Source: CAZWEZ01 sp964632795 (lineage in GTDB: Bacteria > Pseudomonadota > Alphaproteobacteria > Rhodospirillales > 2-02-FULL-58-16). From it: DNA of 45,606 nt. The stretch is from positions 1 through 45,606 of the forward strand of contig CAZWEZ010000020.1 in NCBI GenBank assembly GCA_964632795.1. Direction: 5' to 3'. Below are positions 45,047 through 45,606 of the stretch, piece by piece; position 1 is the first letter of the stretch; each line of letters begins with the position of its first letter. Under the pieces are notes generated by a model. The model did no database searches. It was not told the DNA's origin and saw only the letters and a program-made list of their open reading frames with translations. Both the position numbers and the translations under genes were made by a program.

Positions 45047-45606
45047 ATGACCGTGCCCGAGGTTCCCGCCCTGGTCGCCGGCGTCCGCGGCGCCGTCCTG
45101 CTGAGCCCCGACGGCGAGGTGGAGTTCCTGTCGCCGTTCGAGGCCGCCGCCCGGGCGGTCCGGGAGACGCCGCTGGTGTGCCATGGCGTGGCCACCGCCC
45201 GACGGCTGGGGACGGCGCCCTTCGCCGCCTACGACCTGTTGGAGCTGTTCGCCTTCGCGCGTCCGGCCCGGTTCTGCCTGCCGACCCCGCGCGGCGTCGC
45301 CGAGGCCCTGGGGCTGCCCCTGCCGGGGACCCTCGAGAGGGAGGCCGAATCCCTGTTCGCCGCCGCCCGTGTCCTGCTCGACGAGCTGGCCGAGGCCGAC
45401 AAGCCGGCCCGCGGGGTGGCCCAGGCGATGGCCGCCGGCGGCTGGTCCTGGGGGCCGGCGGTGATCGAGGCGCTGGGGGTCGGGAAGGGGACGCGCCGGG
45501 GCCACCCGGGCGACGGCCTCAGGGTTTGGAGCCGGATCGGGGAATGGCAGGAGCGGGCCCCCGAGCCGCCGCCCGACAACCGGCCGGTGGCCCCCGCCGA
45601 GGCCCG
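45047..45606 (+). CDS. DinG-like ATP-dependent DNA helicase, N-terminal part
   Basis: An open frame from ATG 45047 runs off the window, with at least 186 residues. It begins MTVPEVPALVAGVRGAVLLS and contains LVCHGVATARRLG, then FAAYDLLELFAFARPARFCL and PTPRGVAEALGL. This resembles the N-terminal region of alphaproteobacterial DinG/Rad3-type helicases, which precedes the Walker A domain. The helicase motifs themselves would lie beyond the window, so the call rests on recognition of this N-terminal pattern. It diverges from fetA. Confidence 0.6.
   Translation, partial: MTVPEVPALVAGVRGAVLLSPDGEVEFLSPFEAAARAVRETPLVCHGVATARRLGTAPFAAYDLLELFAFARPARFCLPTPRGVAEALGLPLPGTLEREAESLFAAARVLLDELAEADKPARGVAQAMAAGGWSWGPAVIEALGVGKGTRRGHPGDGLRVWSRIGEWQERAPEPPPDNRPVAPAEA

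Overview
The window is 45.6 kb of high-GC, densely coding bacterial chromosome. It most resembles an alphaproteobacterium of the Rhodospirillales type. The grounds are DUF2336 proteins, a long-form HisG, a MocR-type TauR, the dapD/dapE/pyrimidine-5'-nucleotidase neighbourhood, carA beside a yqeY-like gene, and very GC-rich third codon positions. The assignment is inference. I saw no rRNA, tRNA, CRISPR array, prophage or intact transposase, and no gene-free stretch longer than 300 bases.

Layout. 1-2522: end of an O-antigen ligase-like gene, an SGNH-like envelope protein and a SAM methyltransferase. 2525-10217 (minus strand): an EnvZ/OmpR-type two-component pair, greA, carB and carA. The carA-carB operon is split by a GxxExxY-family gene with a large imperfect inverted repeat upstream of it. 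10431-18711: a yqeY-like gene, then a taurine dissimilation block (xsc, ald, tauR, tpa), a CoA-acylating-type aldehyde dehydrogenase and a small membrane protein. 18878-23240: dapD, dapE, a membrane protein and a pyrimidine 5'-nucleotidase, with an oppositely oriented DMT exporter between dapD and the nucleotidase. 23388-27719: a PAS/GAF/GGDEF diguanylate cyclase followed by two tandem DUF2336 paralogues. 27876-34658: a glycine-zipper lipoprotein, an M20-type amidohydrolase, a four-gene minus-strand set (DUF1989, aldehyde:ferredoxin oxidoreductase-like, MoaD/ThiS-like, membrane protein) and two unknown genes. 34696-43169: hisG, then a dppABCDF-type peptide transporter operon ending in a GT-C-like polytopic membrane protein. 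43306-45606: fetB/fetA-type ABC exporter genes and the start of a DinG-like helicase.

How the genes work together. Tpa would transaminate taurine with pyruvate to sulfoacetaldehyde and alanine. Ald regenerates pyruvate and releases ammonium. Xsc cleaves sulfoacetaldehyde to sulfite and acetyl phosphate, and TauR controls the set. No taurine transporter, pta or sulfite oxidase gene lies in the window. CarA and CarB make carbamoyl phosphate. DapD and DapE are consecutive steps of the succinylase lysine pathway.

The most unusual structure is a dispersed repeat family, seen at four ends in three places. At 44116-44380 it forms a 265-bp, non-coding, MITE-like element with about 37-bp terminal inverted repeats, TA dinucleotides at both edges and two internal hairpin arms. 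It lies between fetA and fetB and supplies the last codons and the stop of fetA. At 10899-10935 there is a solo end abutting the xsc stop. At 29711-29743 there is a perfect 33-bp palindrome overlapping the stop of the amidohydrolase gene. The elements sit at gene 3' ends and may act as terminators.
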